Shown: positions 47,396-56,267 of the stretch, in pieces
Layout: every line of letters starts with the position of its first letter
Position numbering within the stretch: position 1 is the stretch's first letter
Source of the DNA: an uncultured Tenacibaculum sp.
GTDB taxonomy: Bacteria > Bacteroidota > Bacteroidia > Flavobacteriales > Flavobacteriaceae
Length of the DNA: 64,000 bases
Assembly: GCA_947501615.1 (NCBI GenBank)
Contig: CANMWK010000009.1
Location: 1-64,000 of the forward strand
Direction of reading: 5' to 3'
Made by a program: the position numbers and the translations under genes
The notes under the pieces: generated by a model
Seen by the model: only the letters and a program-made list of their open reading frames with translations
Database searches by the model: none
Told to the model about the DNA's origin: nothing

Positions 47396-48445
47396 ATGTT
47401 TGAAGATAAGAATAAACAAAAGACTTTATTAGCTGAGTTAGGAGAATTTGGCTTGATTAACCATTTAACAGAACATTTTAAAATATACCATAGCACAACA
47501 AGTAAAGGTATAGGAGATGATTGTGCTGTTGTTTCTGAAGATAAAGAGGTTTTAGTTACAACCGATTTTTTAGTAGAAGGTGTGCATTTCGATTTAAGTT
47601 ATGTTCCTTTAAAACATTTAGGTTATAAATCAGTAATGGTAAATCTATCGGATGTTTATGCTATGAATGCTGAAGCAAAACAAATTACTGTATCTATTGC
47701 AGTGTCAAACCGTTTTCCTTTAGAGGCATTAGAAGAATTGTATGCCGGAATTCAATTGGCTTGTGATACTTATAAAGTAGATTTAATAGGAGGTGATACG
47801 ACATCTTCAACCAAAGGGATGATTATTTCTGTAACAGCAATTGGTTCAGCAGAAAAAGAAGATATCGCATACAGAAACGGAGCAAAACCTAATGATTTAA
47901 TAGTTTTATCAGGAGATATAGGTGGAGCATATTTAGGTTTTCAGGTTCTAGAACGTGAAAAAGAAGTTTTTAAAGTTAATCCACAAAACCAGCCTGATTT
48001 AGAGGCGTATTCTTACATCATAGAAAGACAATTAAAGCCTGAAGCTCGAAAAGATATTCCGGAGTTACTTAAAGATTTAGATGTAAAACCTACTGCAATG
48101 ATCGATGTGTCTGACGGATTATCATCTGAGTTAATTCATATTTGTACACAAAGTAAGACAGGTTGTACCATATATGAAGAAAAGTTACCGCTAGACCCAC
48201 AAGTAATTGCAACTTGCGAAGAGTTTAATTTAGATGCGACAACTGTTGCGTTAAGTGGTGGGGAAGATTACGAGTTATTATTCACAATTTCTATAAAAGA
48301 TTTTGATAAAATTAAAGGAAATCCTAATCTAACAGTTATAGGTCATATCACAGAAGAAAATCAAGGATTAAATTTGGTGACACGTGGTAATCAGTCTGTT
48401 AAATTAAGAGCTCAAGGTTGGAATTCCTTTAATCAAGAAAATTAA
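47396..48445 (+). CDS. thiL: Thiamine-monophosphate kinase
   Basis: 349 aa. It phosphorylates thiamine monophosphate to the diphosphate cofactor used, for example, by SucA. Family landmarks are GIGDDCAVV, VTTDFLVEGVHFDLSYVPLKHLGYKSVMVNLSDVYAMNAE, LIGGDTTSS, MIDVSDGLSSELIHIC and ALSGGEDYELLFTI, which hold the Mg2+ and ATP ligands. The N-terminus is slightly longer than in enteric ThiL, as is usual in Bacteroidetes. It is a single gene with its own strong promoter immediately before the start codon. Confidence 0.95.
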   Translation: MFEDKNKQKTLLAELGEFGLINHLTEHFKIYHSTTSKGIGDDCAVVSEDKEVLVTTDFLVEGVHFDLSYVPLKHLGYKSVMVNLSDVYAMNAEAKQITVSIAVSNRFPLEALEELYAGIQLACDTYKVDLIGGDTTSSTKGMIISVTAIGSAEKEDIAYRNGAKPNDLIVLSGDIGGAYLGFQVLEREKEVFKVNPQNQPDLEAYSYIIERQLKPEARKDIPELLKDLDVKPTAMIDVSDGLSSELIHICTQSKTGCTIYEEKLPLDPQVIATCEEFNLDATTVALSGGEDYELLFTISIKDFDKIKGNPNLTVIGHITEENQGLNLVTRGNQSVKLRAQGWNSFNQEN

Positions 48446-48508
48446 CATTTATGGTATAAAATTTGTATATTGCTAAGACGAATTAATAATTAACAAAAAT
48501 TAAAAGAA

Positions 48509-48979
48509 ATGGGTTTATTTTCATTCATTAAAAACGCCGGAGCTAAAGTGTTCGGAATTGGTAAAACTACAGAAGAAGAAGCTGCAGAAAAAGCAAACAA
48601 ATTAGTTGGTGCTGTAAATGCATTGGAATTGTCTGTGGCAGATTTAGTAGTTAGCGTTGATGATGATAAGGCAACGGTTAGCGGTGAAGCTGCTGATTTA
48701 GCTACAAAAGAAAAAGTAGTTTTAGTAGTTGGTAATACAGAAGGTATTGCAACTGTTGAAGATAATATGACTGTAGCTGAAGTTGAAGAAATAGCTGAAG
48801 AAGAAATGGCGCAATTTCATACTGTAGTAAGTGGTGATACTTTAGGTAAAATAGCAAAAACTTTTTACGGAGATCCAATGAAGTATCCTGTAATTTTTGA
48901 AGCTAATAAACCAATGTTACAACACCCTGATAAAATTTATCCAGGACAGGTATTAAGAATTCCACCATTAGTGGACTAG
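48509..48979 (+). CDS. kbp: BON-LysM protein, homologue of the K+-binding protein Kbp/YgaU
   Basis: 156 aa. MGLFSFIKNAGAKVFG resembles the start of E. coli Kbp. A BON domain follows (about 35-90; VSVDDDKATVSGEAAD, VLVVGNTEGIATVEDNM), then a LysM domain (about 104-154; FHTVVSGDTLGKIAKTFYGDPMKYPVIFEANKPMLQHPDKIYPGQVLRIPPL). The LysM end is nearly the same as in E. coli. The E. coli protein binds K+ in the cytoplasm; the same role here is inferred. There is no signal peptide. Confidence 0.9.
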   Translation: MGLFSFIKNAGAKVFGIGKTTEEEAAEKANKLVGAVNALELSVADLVVSVDDDKATVSGEAADLATKEKVVLVVGNTEGIATVEDNMTVAEVEEIAEEEMAQFHTVVSGDTLGKIAKTFYGDPMKYPVIFEANKPMLQHPDKIYPGQVLRIPPLVD

Positions 48980-49002
48980 TCTAAAATTATAGCACTAAAA
49001 TT

Positions 49003-49160
49003 AAAAGAGGCTATCTAAAAAGTATTTGAAAACGTCATTCTGAATTTATCTGTGCTGAACTTGTTTCAGTATTTCAGAATTCCATTTTTTCTGATTATCA
49101 GTTATGATGAGAAACTGAAATAAGTTTGACAAAAAATATTTTTTTTAGATAGCTTCTTTT
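49003..49160. repeat. Second intact copy of the MITE-like hairpin repeat
   Basis: 158 bp. The ends AAAAGAGGCTATCTAAAA and TTTTAGATAGCTTCTTTT are inverted copies with one mismatch. The interior ACGTCATTCTGAATTTA...ATGATGAGAAACTGAAA matches the copies at 25520 and 25686. It lies between convergent kbp and the glycosyltransferase gene and probably serves as terminator for both. Confidence 0.8.
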
Positions 49161-49161
49161 T

Positions 49162-50193
49162 TTATAACAAAGAAGCTATTTTTTTGACGATTTTATCTGG
49201 TGAAATACTTCGCATAACATTTTCGTACCCATCAAAGGTCTTATTTCCATATATTGAACAAGGTAGTAAAGGGAATTTTTCTAAATCTGGTAAAATGCAA
49301 AAATCTTCTGGTTGATTAAAAGGAGCAAACCCAGCATAAGGATGAGTGTTTCCCCATAAAGTAATTGTTTTTACATTTTTCATTGCCGCCAAATGCGCAT
49401 TTCCACTATCCATAGATAACATGATATCTAAATTCTCAATAATATTTAGTTCATTTCGTAATCCGTTTAGTTTCCCAGCAAGAGAAGTAGTATTGTTATA
49501 TTTTTTTTCAATTTTTTCAAGAGCTTCACGATCATTGTTTCCTCCAAATAAAAATAATTGAATATCATTCTTAGTTAACTGATTAATCACTTGTTCTAAT
49601 AAATCTAAAGGATAAGTTTTTGATTGAAAAGCAGCAAAAGGAGCAATACCAATCCAAGGTTTCGTTTTATTTCCTAGCTTAGAAATATTAACTGAATTTA
49701 AAGGATATGTGTCTAAGATTACTTTCTTTAAGTCGATAGTAAATCCCAAATCACTAAAAACGTCAACATATCTCTGATGCGAAGTTTTTAATTGCTGAAT
49801 AGTTTTTGTTGTTTCAGCAGTTAGTAGTTTTTTTTCTTTTCTTCCTTTATCAATTGTAGAGACTTTAATAGAACTGAAAAGTTGAAAAAAAGTCCGCACT
49901 ACTTTAGATCGCAACACATTATGCAAATCAGCAAAATGTGTTGGTTGTAATTTTTTTAGTTCTTGATATAATCGGAAGAGTCCGTATAAACCTTTGTGTT
50001 TAGAAGTTACTTCAGCAGCAAAAAAATCTACATGTTCAATACCTTCAAATAAAGGAGCTAAAAAAGCTTTCGAAACTACTGTGATTTTTATAGTCGGATG
50101 TTGTTGGGTTAGTGCTTTTATAACGGGTACAGTCATCGCTACGTCTCCCATGGCAGATAACCTGTAAACGATAATATGTTTTTTATCTTTCAA
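49162..50193 (-). CDS. Glycosyltransferase family 9 (heptosyltransferase-like)
   Basis: 343 aa GT-B fold protein. The opening IIVYRLSAMGDVAMTVPVIKAL and ITVVSKAFLAPLFEGIEHVDF, the DLHNVLRSKVV segment and the nucleotide-sugar region LDIMLSMDSGNAHLAAMKNVKTITLWGNTHPYAGFAPF are characteristic of ADP-heptose:LPS heptosyltransferases. It probably adds a sugar to lipopolysaccharide core in the cytoplasm. A TACTTTTG box on this strand (50219-50226) is a likely promoter, 26 bp upstream. Confidence 0.92.
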   Translation of the reverse strand: MKDKKHIIVYRLSAMGDVAMTVPVIKALTQQHPTIKITVVSKAFLAPLFEGIEHVDFFAAEVTSKHKGLYGLFRLYQELKKLQPTHFADLHNVLRSKVVRTFFQLFSSIKVSTIDKGRKEKKLLTAETTKTIQQLKTSHQRYVDVFSDLGFTIDLKKVILDTYPLNSVNISKLGNKTKPWIGIAPFAAFQSKTYPLDLLEQVINQLTKNDIQLFLFGGNNDREALEKIEKKYNNTTSLAGKLNGLRNELNIIENLDIMLSMDSGNAHLAAMKNVKTITLWGNTHPYAGFAPFNQPEDFCILPDLEKFPLLPCSIYGNKTFDGYENVMRSISPDKIVKKIASLL

Positions 50194-50218
50194 GAGTAAA
50201 GAGTTAAAAAAATTGCTT

Positions 50219-50226
50219 CAAAAGTA
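50219..50226 (-). promoter_or_regulatory. Probable promoter box of the GT9 gene
   Basis: Minus strand TACTTTTG (TAnnTTTG), 26 bp upstream of the start. No clear -33 element. Confidence 0.45.
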
Positions 50227-50287
50227 CGTATAAAAAAATCCACTCAACGAGCGGATTATATTTTAAAACTTTTATGAATGCTGTTGC

Positions 50288-50698
50288 TTAACAGAATTCA
50301 TCATACGCTTGCGCTAAATTTTGAGCAATCATTTGAGCAGAACGACCTTCAATATGATGTCTTTCTAACATGTGTACTAACTTACCATCCTTAAATAAAG
50401 CGATAGCTGGAGATGAAGGAGGGAAAGGAATCATATATTCACGTGCTTTAGCTGTAGATTCTTTCTCTACACCTGCAAAAACTGTAGTTAAGTTTGTAGG
50501 CGTTTTATCTGCACCTAATGAAGCAATTGCTCCTGGTCTAGCAGTTCCTGCCGCACAACCACATACAGAATTTACCATTACTAAAGTTGTTCCTTCTTTT
50601 GTTAATGCAGTATCTACGTCATCTGCAGTATATAATGCTGTAAACCCAGCATCGATTAACTGATCGCGCATTGGTTTTACTAATTCTTCTGGATACAT
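50288..50698 (-). CDS. Bacilliredoxin (BrxA/BrxB, YphP/YqiW family)
   Basis: 136 aa, the usual length. The N-terminal MYPEELVKPMRDQLIDAGF and the CGC active site in VNSVCGCAAGTARPGAI are diagnostic, followed by FAGVEKESTAKAREY and PPSSPAIALFKDGKLVHMLERHHIEGRSAQMIAQNL. It is a thioredoxin-like protein that reduces protein-bacillithiol disulfides in Firmicutes. In Bacteroidetes the thiol partner is less certain. Single gene with its own TATCTTTG box. Confidence 0.93.
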   Translation of the reverse strand: MYPEELVKPMRDQLIDAGFTALYTADDVDTALTKEGTTLVMVNSVCGCAAGTARPGAIASLGADKTPTNLTTVFAGVEKESTAKAREYMIPFPPSSPAIALFKDGKLVHMLERHHIEGRSAQMIAQNLAQAYDEFC

Positions 50699-50718
50699 AA
50701 TTATTTATTTTAGAAGTA

Positions 50719-50747
50719 CAAAGATACTTATAATCTCATTATATTTG
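50719..50747. promoter_or_regulatory. Divergent promoter boxes for bacilliredoxin and the DnaJ protein
   Basis: Minus strand TATCTTTG (50719-50726) lies 20 bp before the bacilliredoxin start. Plus strand TATATTTG (50740-50747) lies 20 bp before the DnaJ-protein start. Both match TAnnTTTG; -33 elements are unclear. Confidence 0.5.
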
Positions 50748-50767
50748 AAATTCAAAAAGTAATAGCA

Positions 50768-51544
50768 ATGGGAAATTTCACAAAATGGTTAGGAGCTGGA
50801 CTTGGATTTACTTTTGGTGGTCCAATAGGAGCAATTATAGGTTTTGCTGTAGGAAGCATGTTGGATGGAGTAGGGATTAAGGATTTTACAAGTGAGCAAG
50901 ATGATTACAATAGAAAAATTGAGACCAAAAAGAAAGCCAAAACAAAGTCAAAACAAAAAAGTACAGCTGGAGATTTTGAAATTAGTTTACTAATATTAGC
51001 TTCTATTGTAATTAAAGCTGATGGAAAAATTGATAAGTCGGAGTTAGATTACGTACGTGTACATTTTATTAATTTATACGGAAAAAATAGAGCGAATAAT
51101 GCGTTTAAGTTATTCAATGGAATCATAAAAAAGGATGTGTCGACAAGACAGGTTTGTATTCAGATTCGTGAGCATATGTCACATTCTTCGAGATTACAAT
51201 TAATTCATTTTCTTTTTGGAATAGCTAAAGCTGATGGAATTGTAACTCCTTCTGAAGAAGAAGCAATACATAAGATATCAGGATATTTATATATAAGTAC
51301 TGCGGATTATGATTCTATAAAAGCAATGTTCTATAATGAAGTTGATAGCGCTTACAAAATTTTAGAAATTACGAAAGAAGCTACAGACGATGAAGTAAAA
51401 GGAGCCTATAGAAAAATGGCGAAGAAATATCATCCAGATCGTATACAAAATGTAGGCGAAGAACATAAAAAAGGAGCAAAAGAGAAGTTTCAGAGTATTC
51501 AAAAAGCTTATGAAGACATAAAATCAGAGCGAAATATGAGCTAA
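50768..51544 (+). CDS. DjlA-like TerB-DnaJ domain co-chaperone
   Basis: 258 aa. The N-terminal Gly-rich hydrophobic segment (WLGAGLGFTFGGPIGAIIGFAVGSML) could be a membrane anchor as in DjlA. A TerB-like helical domain follows (about 70-185; SLLILASIVIKADGKIDKSELDYV, FGIAKADGIVTPSEEEAIHKI), then a C-terminal J domain (about 195-255) with HPD in MAKKYHPDRI. It should stimulate DnaK. It is a single gene followed by a strong terminator. Confidence 0.92.
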   Translation: MGNFTKWLGAGLGFTFGGPIGAIIGFAVGSMLDGVGIKDFTSEQDDYNRKIETKKKAKTKSKQKSTAGDFEISLLILASIVIKADGKIDKSELDYVRVHFINLYGKNRANNAFKLFNGIIKKDVSTRQVCIQIREHMSHSSRLQLIHFLFGIAKADGIVTPSEEEAIHKISGYLYISTADYDSIKAMFYNEVDSAYKILEITKEATDDEVKGAYRKMAKKYHPDRIQNVGEEHKKGAKEKFQSIQKAYEDIKSERNMS

Positions 51545-51602
51545 AATGTAAAAGTTAATTACAGATCTCATAAAGATTTTACGAAAAATCATGATAAAAC
51601 AC

Positions 51603-51633
51603 AAAAACGCTCTTAATTTAAGAGCGTTTTTAT
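51603..51633 (+). terminator. Terminator after the DjlA-like gene
   Basis: A perfect 13-bp stem (51603-51615 with 51619-51631) with AAAAACGCTCTTA on the left arm, a 3-nt loop and a T-run within the right arm. It lies ~60 bp after the stop codon. Confidence 0.85.
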
Positions 51634-51644
51634 ATTGTTAAACA

Positions 51645-51673
51645 TTGCAATTACAATAAAATATGTAATTTTG
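51645..51673 (+). promoter_or_regulatory. ileS promoter
   Basis: TTG (51645-51647), 18-bp spacer, then TAATTTTG (51666-51673), matching TTG-N17-19-TAnnTTTG. It lies 25 bp before the ileS start. Confidence 0.65.
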
Positions 51674-51698
51674 CAAATTCAATTTATAGAACGAAAAA

Positions 51699-54600
51699 AT
51701 GAGTAAGAATTTTACTGAATACAAAGGATTAAACCTACCTAAAGTAGCAGAAGAAATCTTAAACTATTGGGAGGAAAATAACATCTTTGAAAAAAGTGTT
51801 ACAACTCGTGAAGGAAATGAACCATTCGTGTTTTTCGAAGGTCCACCTTCAGCAAACGGATTACCTGGAATTCACCACGTAATGGCACGTTCTATTAAAG
51901 ATATTTTTTGCCGTTATAAAACGCAAAAAGGATATCAAGTGAAGCGTAAAGCAGGTTGGGATACACATGGTTTACCGGTTGAGCTTGGAGTAGAAAAGGA
52001 GTTAGGTATTACCAAAGAAGATATCGGAAGTAAAATTACAGTTGAAGAATACAACGAAGCTTGTAAAAAAGCCGTAATGCGTTATACAGATATCTGGAAT
52101 AACCTTACTCACAAAATGGGATATTGGGTTGATATGGAAGATCCATATATCACCTATAAATCTAAATATATGGAATCTGTTTGGTGGTTATTAAAACAGA
52201 TGTATAATAAAGATTTAATTTATAAAGGATATACAATCCAACCATATTCGCCAAAAGCAGGTACAGGATTAAGTTCACATGAATTAAATCAACCAGGATG
52301 TTACCGTGATGTAACTGATACCACAGTTGTAGCACAGTTTAAAGCTGTTGAAGAAACATTGCCTGATTTTTTACAGAATGAAGGAACAATTTATTTCTTA
52401 GCTTGGACGACAACACCTTGGACATTACCAAGTAACACTGCATTAACAGTTGGGCCAAAGATTGATTATGTTTTAGTAGAAACCTATAATCAATATACTT
52501 TCGAACCTATAAATGTTGTATTAGCTAAAAATTTAGTCGCAAAACAATTTGCGGGTAAGAAGTTTACTAAAGTTGAAGCGAAATCAGACCTAATAACTTA
52601 TAAAGAAGGAGATAAACAAATTCCTTTTTATGTAGTTAAAGAATTTAAAGGAGCTGATTTAATTAATATTAAATATGAGCAATTAATCGATTATGTATTG
52701 CCATATGAAAATGCAGAAAATGCATTCCGTGTTATTGGAGGAGATTTTGTAACCACTGAAGATGGAACAGGAATTGTTCACACTGCTCCAACTTTTGGTG
52801 CTGATGATGCTTTTGTAGCAAAGCAAGCAGTTCCAGAAATTCCACCATTATTAGTTTTAGATGAAAATGGAAACGCGGTTCCTTTAGTAGATTTACAAGG
52901 TCGTTTTAGACCTGAATTGAAAGAGTTTGGAGGAAAGTATGTGAAGAATGAATATTATACTGAAGATGCTCCTGAAAAGTCAATCGATGTTGAAATTGCG
53001 ATCAAATTAAAAACAGAAAATAAAGCATTTAAGGTTGAAAAATACGTGCATAGTTATCCACATTGTTGGAGAACAGATAAACCAGTTTTATATTATCCAT
53101 TAGATTCTTGGTTCATTAAAGTAACCGATAAAAAGGATCGTATGTTCGATTTAAATGAAACGATCAATTGGAAACCAAAATCAACTGGTGAAGGTCGTTT
53201 TGGAAATTGGTTAAAGAACGCAAACGATTGGAATTTATCACGTTCTCGTTTCTGGGGAATTCCATTACCAATTTGGAGAACTGAAGATGGAACAGAACAA
53301 ATTTGTATTGGTTCTTTAGAAGAATTGAAGTCAGAAATAGCAAAAGCTGTTGAAGCTGGAGTTATGGATTCAGATATTTTTGATGAGTTTGAAGTTGGTA
53401 ACATGTCTGAAGAAAACTATGATAAAGTTGACTTACATAAAAATGTAGTTGATAAAATTGTATTAGTTTCTGCTTCAGGAAAACCAATGCAACGTGAAAG
53501 CGATTTAATAGATGTTTGGTTCGATTCTGGTTCAATGCCTTATGCACAATGGCACTATCCTTTTGAAAACAAGGAATTAATTGATAATAAAGAAAGCTAT
53601 CCGGCAAACTTTATTGCAGAAGGAGTAGATCAAACTCGTGGATGGTTCTACACATTACATGCCATTGGAACCATGGTGTTCGATTCTGTAGCGTATAAAA
53701 ATGTAGTATCTAACGGATTGGTTTTAGATAAAAACGGACAAAAAATGTCGAAGCGTTTAGGTAATGCTGTTGATCCGTTTACAACATTAGCAGATCACGG
53801 TCCAGATGCGACACGTTGGTACATGATCTCAAATGCAAATCCTTGGGATAACTTAAAGTTTGATATCGCTGGAATTGAAGAGGTAAAACGTAAATTCTTT
53901 GGAACATTATACAATACGTATTCATTCTTTAGTTTATATGCGAACATCGACGGTTTCAACTATAGCGAAGCTGAAATTCCTTTAGAAGATCGTCCAGAAA
54001 TCGATCGTTGGATTCTTTCTGAACTAAATACTTTAGTTGCTAAAGTTGATAAGTTCTATGCAGAATACGAGCCAACAAGAGCAACAAGAGCTGTCTCAGA
54101 TTTTGTACAAGACCATTTAAGTAACTGGTACGTTCGTTTATGTAGAAGACGTTTCTGGAAAGGAGAATATGCTCAAGATAAGATTTCTGCTTACCAAACA
54201 TTATATACTTGTATGGAAACTGTAGCTAAGTTAGGAGCGCCAGTTGCACCATTCTTTATGGATCGTTTGTATAAAGATTTAAATGCAGCTACAGGAAAAG
54301 AAACTTTTGAAAGTGTTCATTTAGCAGCATTTCCAAAATACAACGAAGCTTTAGTAGACAAATCGTTAGAGCGTAAAATGGAGAATGCGCAAACCATCTC
54401 ATCTTTAGTACTTTCATTACGTGCAAAAGAGAAGATTAAGGTTCGTCAACCATTACAGAAAATAATGATTCCTGTTTTAGATGATACTCAAAAAGAAGAA
54501 ATCTTAGCAGTTTCAGATTTAATAACATCAGAAGTAAATGTAAAGGAAATCGAACTTTTAGATGATGCTTCAGGAATATTAGTAAAACAAATTAAACCAA

Positions 54601-55103
54601 ATTTTAAAGCCTTAGGGCCGAAATTTGGAAAAGATATGAAATCGGTTTCTTCTGAAATTCAATCTTTTACGCAAGATCAGATTAATCAGATCGAAAAAGA
54701 TGGTCAAATTTCCATAGAAATTAACGGAAAAATGATTACATTAGAAACGGCAGATGTAGAAATTTCATCAAAAGACATCGAAGGATGGCTTGTTGCAAAT
54801 GCTGACGGTTTAACTGTTGCTTTAGATGTTACGATTTCTGATGATTTACGTAAAGAAGGAATAGCAAGAGAGCTAGTGAATAGAATTCAAAATGCAAGAA
54901 AAGATTCTGGTTTTGAAGTAACAGATAAGATAAAGCTGACCTTCTTAAATTTTGAAGAATTACAGCATTCGGTATTAGCTAATGAAAACTACATTAAAAC
55001 AGAAACCTTAACCAATGAGTTAGTTTTTGTTGATGCCTTAGATAATGGTACAGATATTGAATTTGATACTATTAAAAGTAAGATGTTAATCGAAAAAGCA
55101 TAG
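51699..55103 (+). CDS. ileS: Isoleucyl-tRNA synthetase, IleRS2-type with GXHH signature
   Basis: 1134 aa, long as in the IleRS2 clade. The class I catalytic domain starts at FFEGPPSANGLPGIHHVMAR. The normal HXGH motif is here Gly57-Ile58-His59-His60, i.e. GXHH. KMSKR is intact in DKNGQKMSKRLGNAVDPF. The editing domain (about 190-400) has LAWTTTPWTLPSNTALTVG and GTGIVHTAPTFGADD. The anticodon-binding and C-terminal extension domains follow (SELNTLVAKVDKFYAEYEPTRATRAVSDFV, LRAKEKIKVRQPLQ). It charges tRNA-Ile. IleRS2 enzymes are usually less sensitive to mupirocin, and a GXHH motif has been linked to extreme resistance. It has its own promoter, and the DksA-like gene follows 4 bp later. Confidence 0.97.
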   Translation: MSKNFTEYKGLNLPKVAEEILNYWEENNIFEKSVTTREGNEPFVFFEGPPSANGLPGIHHVMARSIKDIFCRYKTQKGYQVKRKAGWDTHGLPVELGVEKELGITKEDIGSKITVEEYNEACKKAVMRYTDIWNNLTHKMGYWVDMEDPYITYKSKYMESVWWLLKQMYNKDLIYKGYTIQPYSPKAGTGLSSHELNQPGCYRDVTDTTVVAQFKAVEETLPDFLQNEGTIYFLAWTTTPWTLPSNTALTVGPKIDYVLVETYNQYTFEPINVVLAKNLVAKQFAGKKFTKVEAKSDLITYKEGDKQIPFYVVKEFKGADLINIKYEQLIDYVLPYENAENAFRVIGGDFVTTEDGTGIVHTAPTFGADDAFVAKQAVPEIPPLLVLDENGNAVPLVDLQGRFRPELKEFGGKYVKNEYYTEDAPEKSIDVEIAIKLKTENKAFKVEKYVHSYPHCWRTDKPVLYYPLDSWFIKVTDKKDRMFDLNETINWKPKSTGEGRFGNWLKNANDWNLSRSRFWGIPLPIWRTEDGTEQICIGSLEELKSEIAKAVEAGVMDSDIFDEFEVGNMSEENYDKVDLHKNVVDKIVLVSASGKPMQRESDLIDVWFDSGSMPYAQWHYPFENKELIDNKESYPANFIAEGVDQTRGWFYTLHAIGTMVFDSVAYKNVVSNGLVLDKNGQKMSKRLGNAVDPFTTLADHGPDATRWYMISNANPWDNLKFDIAGIEEVKRKFFGTLYNTYSFFSLYANIDGFNYSEAEIPLEDRPEIDRWILSELNTLVAKVDKFYAEYEPTRATRAVSDFVQDHLSNWYVRLCRRRFWKGEYAQDKISAYQTLYTCMETVAKLGAPVAPFFMDRLYKDLNAATGKETFESVHLAAFPKYNEALVDKSLERKMENAQTISSLVLSLRAKEKIKVRQPLQKIMIPVLDDTQKEEILAVSDLITSEVNVKEIELLDDASGILVKQIKPNFKALGPKFGKDMKSVSSEIQSFTQDQINQIEKDGQISIEINGKMITLETADVEISSKDIEGWLVANADGLTVALDVTISDDLRKEGIARELVNRIQNARKDSGFEVTDKIKLTFLNFEELQHSVLANENYIKTETLTNELVFVDALDNGTDIEFDTIKSKMLIEKA

Positions 55104-55107
55104 TAGT

Positions 55108-55488
55108 ATGGCAGAAGATGTAAAAGTTAGGTACTCTGATAGTGACCTACAAGAATTCAAAGAGATCATTCAGAACAAGATACAGCAAGCCGAAGAAGAT
55201 TTAGAATTACTAAAATCTTCATACGAGAACGGTGCTGGAAATGGAACTGAAGACACTTCACCGACTTTTAAGTCGTTTGAAGAAGGAACAGAAACTATGG
55301 CGAAAGAGCGTAATATGCAATTAGCTATTCGTCAGGAAAAGTTTATACGAGATTTAAAAAACGCCCTAATTCGTATTGAAAATAAAACGTACGGTGTTTG
55401 TAGAGTAACAGGTAAACTGATTCAAAAAGAAAGATTAAAATTAGTACCTCACGCTACTTTGAGTATTGAGGCGAAAAGAAAACAATAA
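55108..55488 (+). CDS. TraR/DksA-family protein with degenerate zinc finger
   Basis: 126 aa. The N-terminal coiled coil (about 10-85; LQEFKEIIQNKIQQAEEDLELLKSSYENG) and the C-terminal YGVCRVTGKLIQKERLKLVPHATLSIEAKRK segment are typical of the DksA/TraR zinc-finger family in Bacteroidetes. Of the four zinc ligands only one Cys remains, so zinc binding is doubtful. Family members bind RNA polymerase through the secondary channel. It lies 4 bp after ileS, in one transcript, and ends in a terminator. Confidence 0.9.
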   Translation: MAEDVKVRYSDSDLQEFKEIIQNKIQQAEEDLELLKSSYENGAGNGTEDTSPTFKSFEEGTETMAKERNMQLAIRQEKFIRDLKNALIRIENKTYGVCRVTGKLIQKERLKLVPHATLSIEAKRKQ

Positions 55489-55490
55489 TT

Positions 55491-55518
55491 GAAAGCTTCC
55501 TATTTAGGAAGCTTTTTT
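55491..55518 (+). terminator. Terminator after ileS-dksA, immediately before the next ATG
   Basis: A perfect 10-bp stem AAAGCTTCCT / AGGAAGCTTT with a 4-nt ATTT loop and T-run. It ends 5 bp before the start codon of the next gene, leaving no room for a separate promoter downstream of it. Confidence 0.85.
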
Positions 55519-55523
55519 ATTTT

Positions 55524-56165
55524 ATGAAATACTACATTACTTTAGTTATAGTATTAGTTTCTCAATGTACAATTATAAGTCAAAATAGCTCATCTAAAAG
55601 TTTTACCTCACTTTCAAATGAAATAGAGATTAATGTTCGAGCTTTAGATGAAGTAAAAATCCAAAATTCAAATACAGAAGAGATAGAAGTTCATGTCTTT
55701 AGTCAATCAGAGGAAATTTATACTATAACAATTAAGGAGTTTGAAAGTTTATTAAAAATTGATTTTGAAAAAAGCTCTTTTTCAGATACTGTTTTTAGAA
55801 AATATATTACAAAAAGAATCAATAGAGCTACTACACTTATTAAAATTCCTAAAGGAAAAAATATAACGATAATAGGAGATAATGTAGATGTTATTTCTGA
55901 AGATTATGAAGGTGATCTCAACATCTATATAGAGAAAGGATATGTTGATTTGCATACAATACAACAAGGTCTGAATTTAAAATTATATCAAGGAAATGTA
56001 TACTTCTCTTCCATGGAAGCAAATTTGAATATTACTACAACTACAGGGAAAATTGAGTATAATAATAGACCAGTATTCTCTCCTTACCATGTGAATAAAA
56101 AAAGCTATAAGAAACAGATTACAGTTTCATCTATAAAAGCAAATATCTTTGCTAATGAATTGTAA
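55524..56165 (+). CDS. Exported beta-helix-like hypothetical protein
   Basis: 213 aa with a signal peptide (about 1-20, ending IISQ). The body is regular beta strands of the type seen in DUF4097-like surface proteins (LSNEIEINVRALDEVKIQNSNTEEIEVHVFSQ, LIKIPKGKNITIIGDNVDVISEDYEGDLNIYIEKGYVDL). No catalytic residues and no sorting tail are visible. The start codon lies 5 bp after a terminator hairpin, so expression may depend on readthrough from ileS-dksA. Function unknown. Confidence 0.75.
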   Translation: MKYYITLVIVLVSQCTIISQNSSSKSFTSLSNEIEINVRALDEVKIQNSNTEEIEVHVFSQSEEIYTITIKEFESLLKIDFEKSSFSDTVFRKYITKRINRATTLIKIPKGKNITIIGDNVDVISEDYEGDLNIYIEKGYVDLHTIQQGLNLKLYQGNVYFSSMEANLNITTTTGKIEYNNRPVFSPYHVNKKSYKKQITVSSIKANIFANEL

Positions 56166-56267
56166 TCTTCATGAATTTTCATAAAAAACGTTAAATATTC
56201 TTGAGAATTCGTAACAGATTGCAATTTTTGCAAACTAATAGAAACCATTAGAAAAAATTAAAGACGA

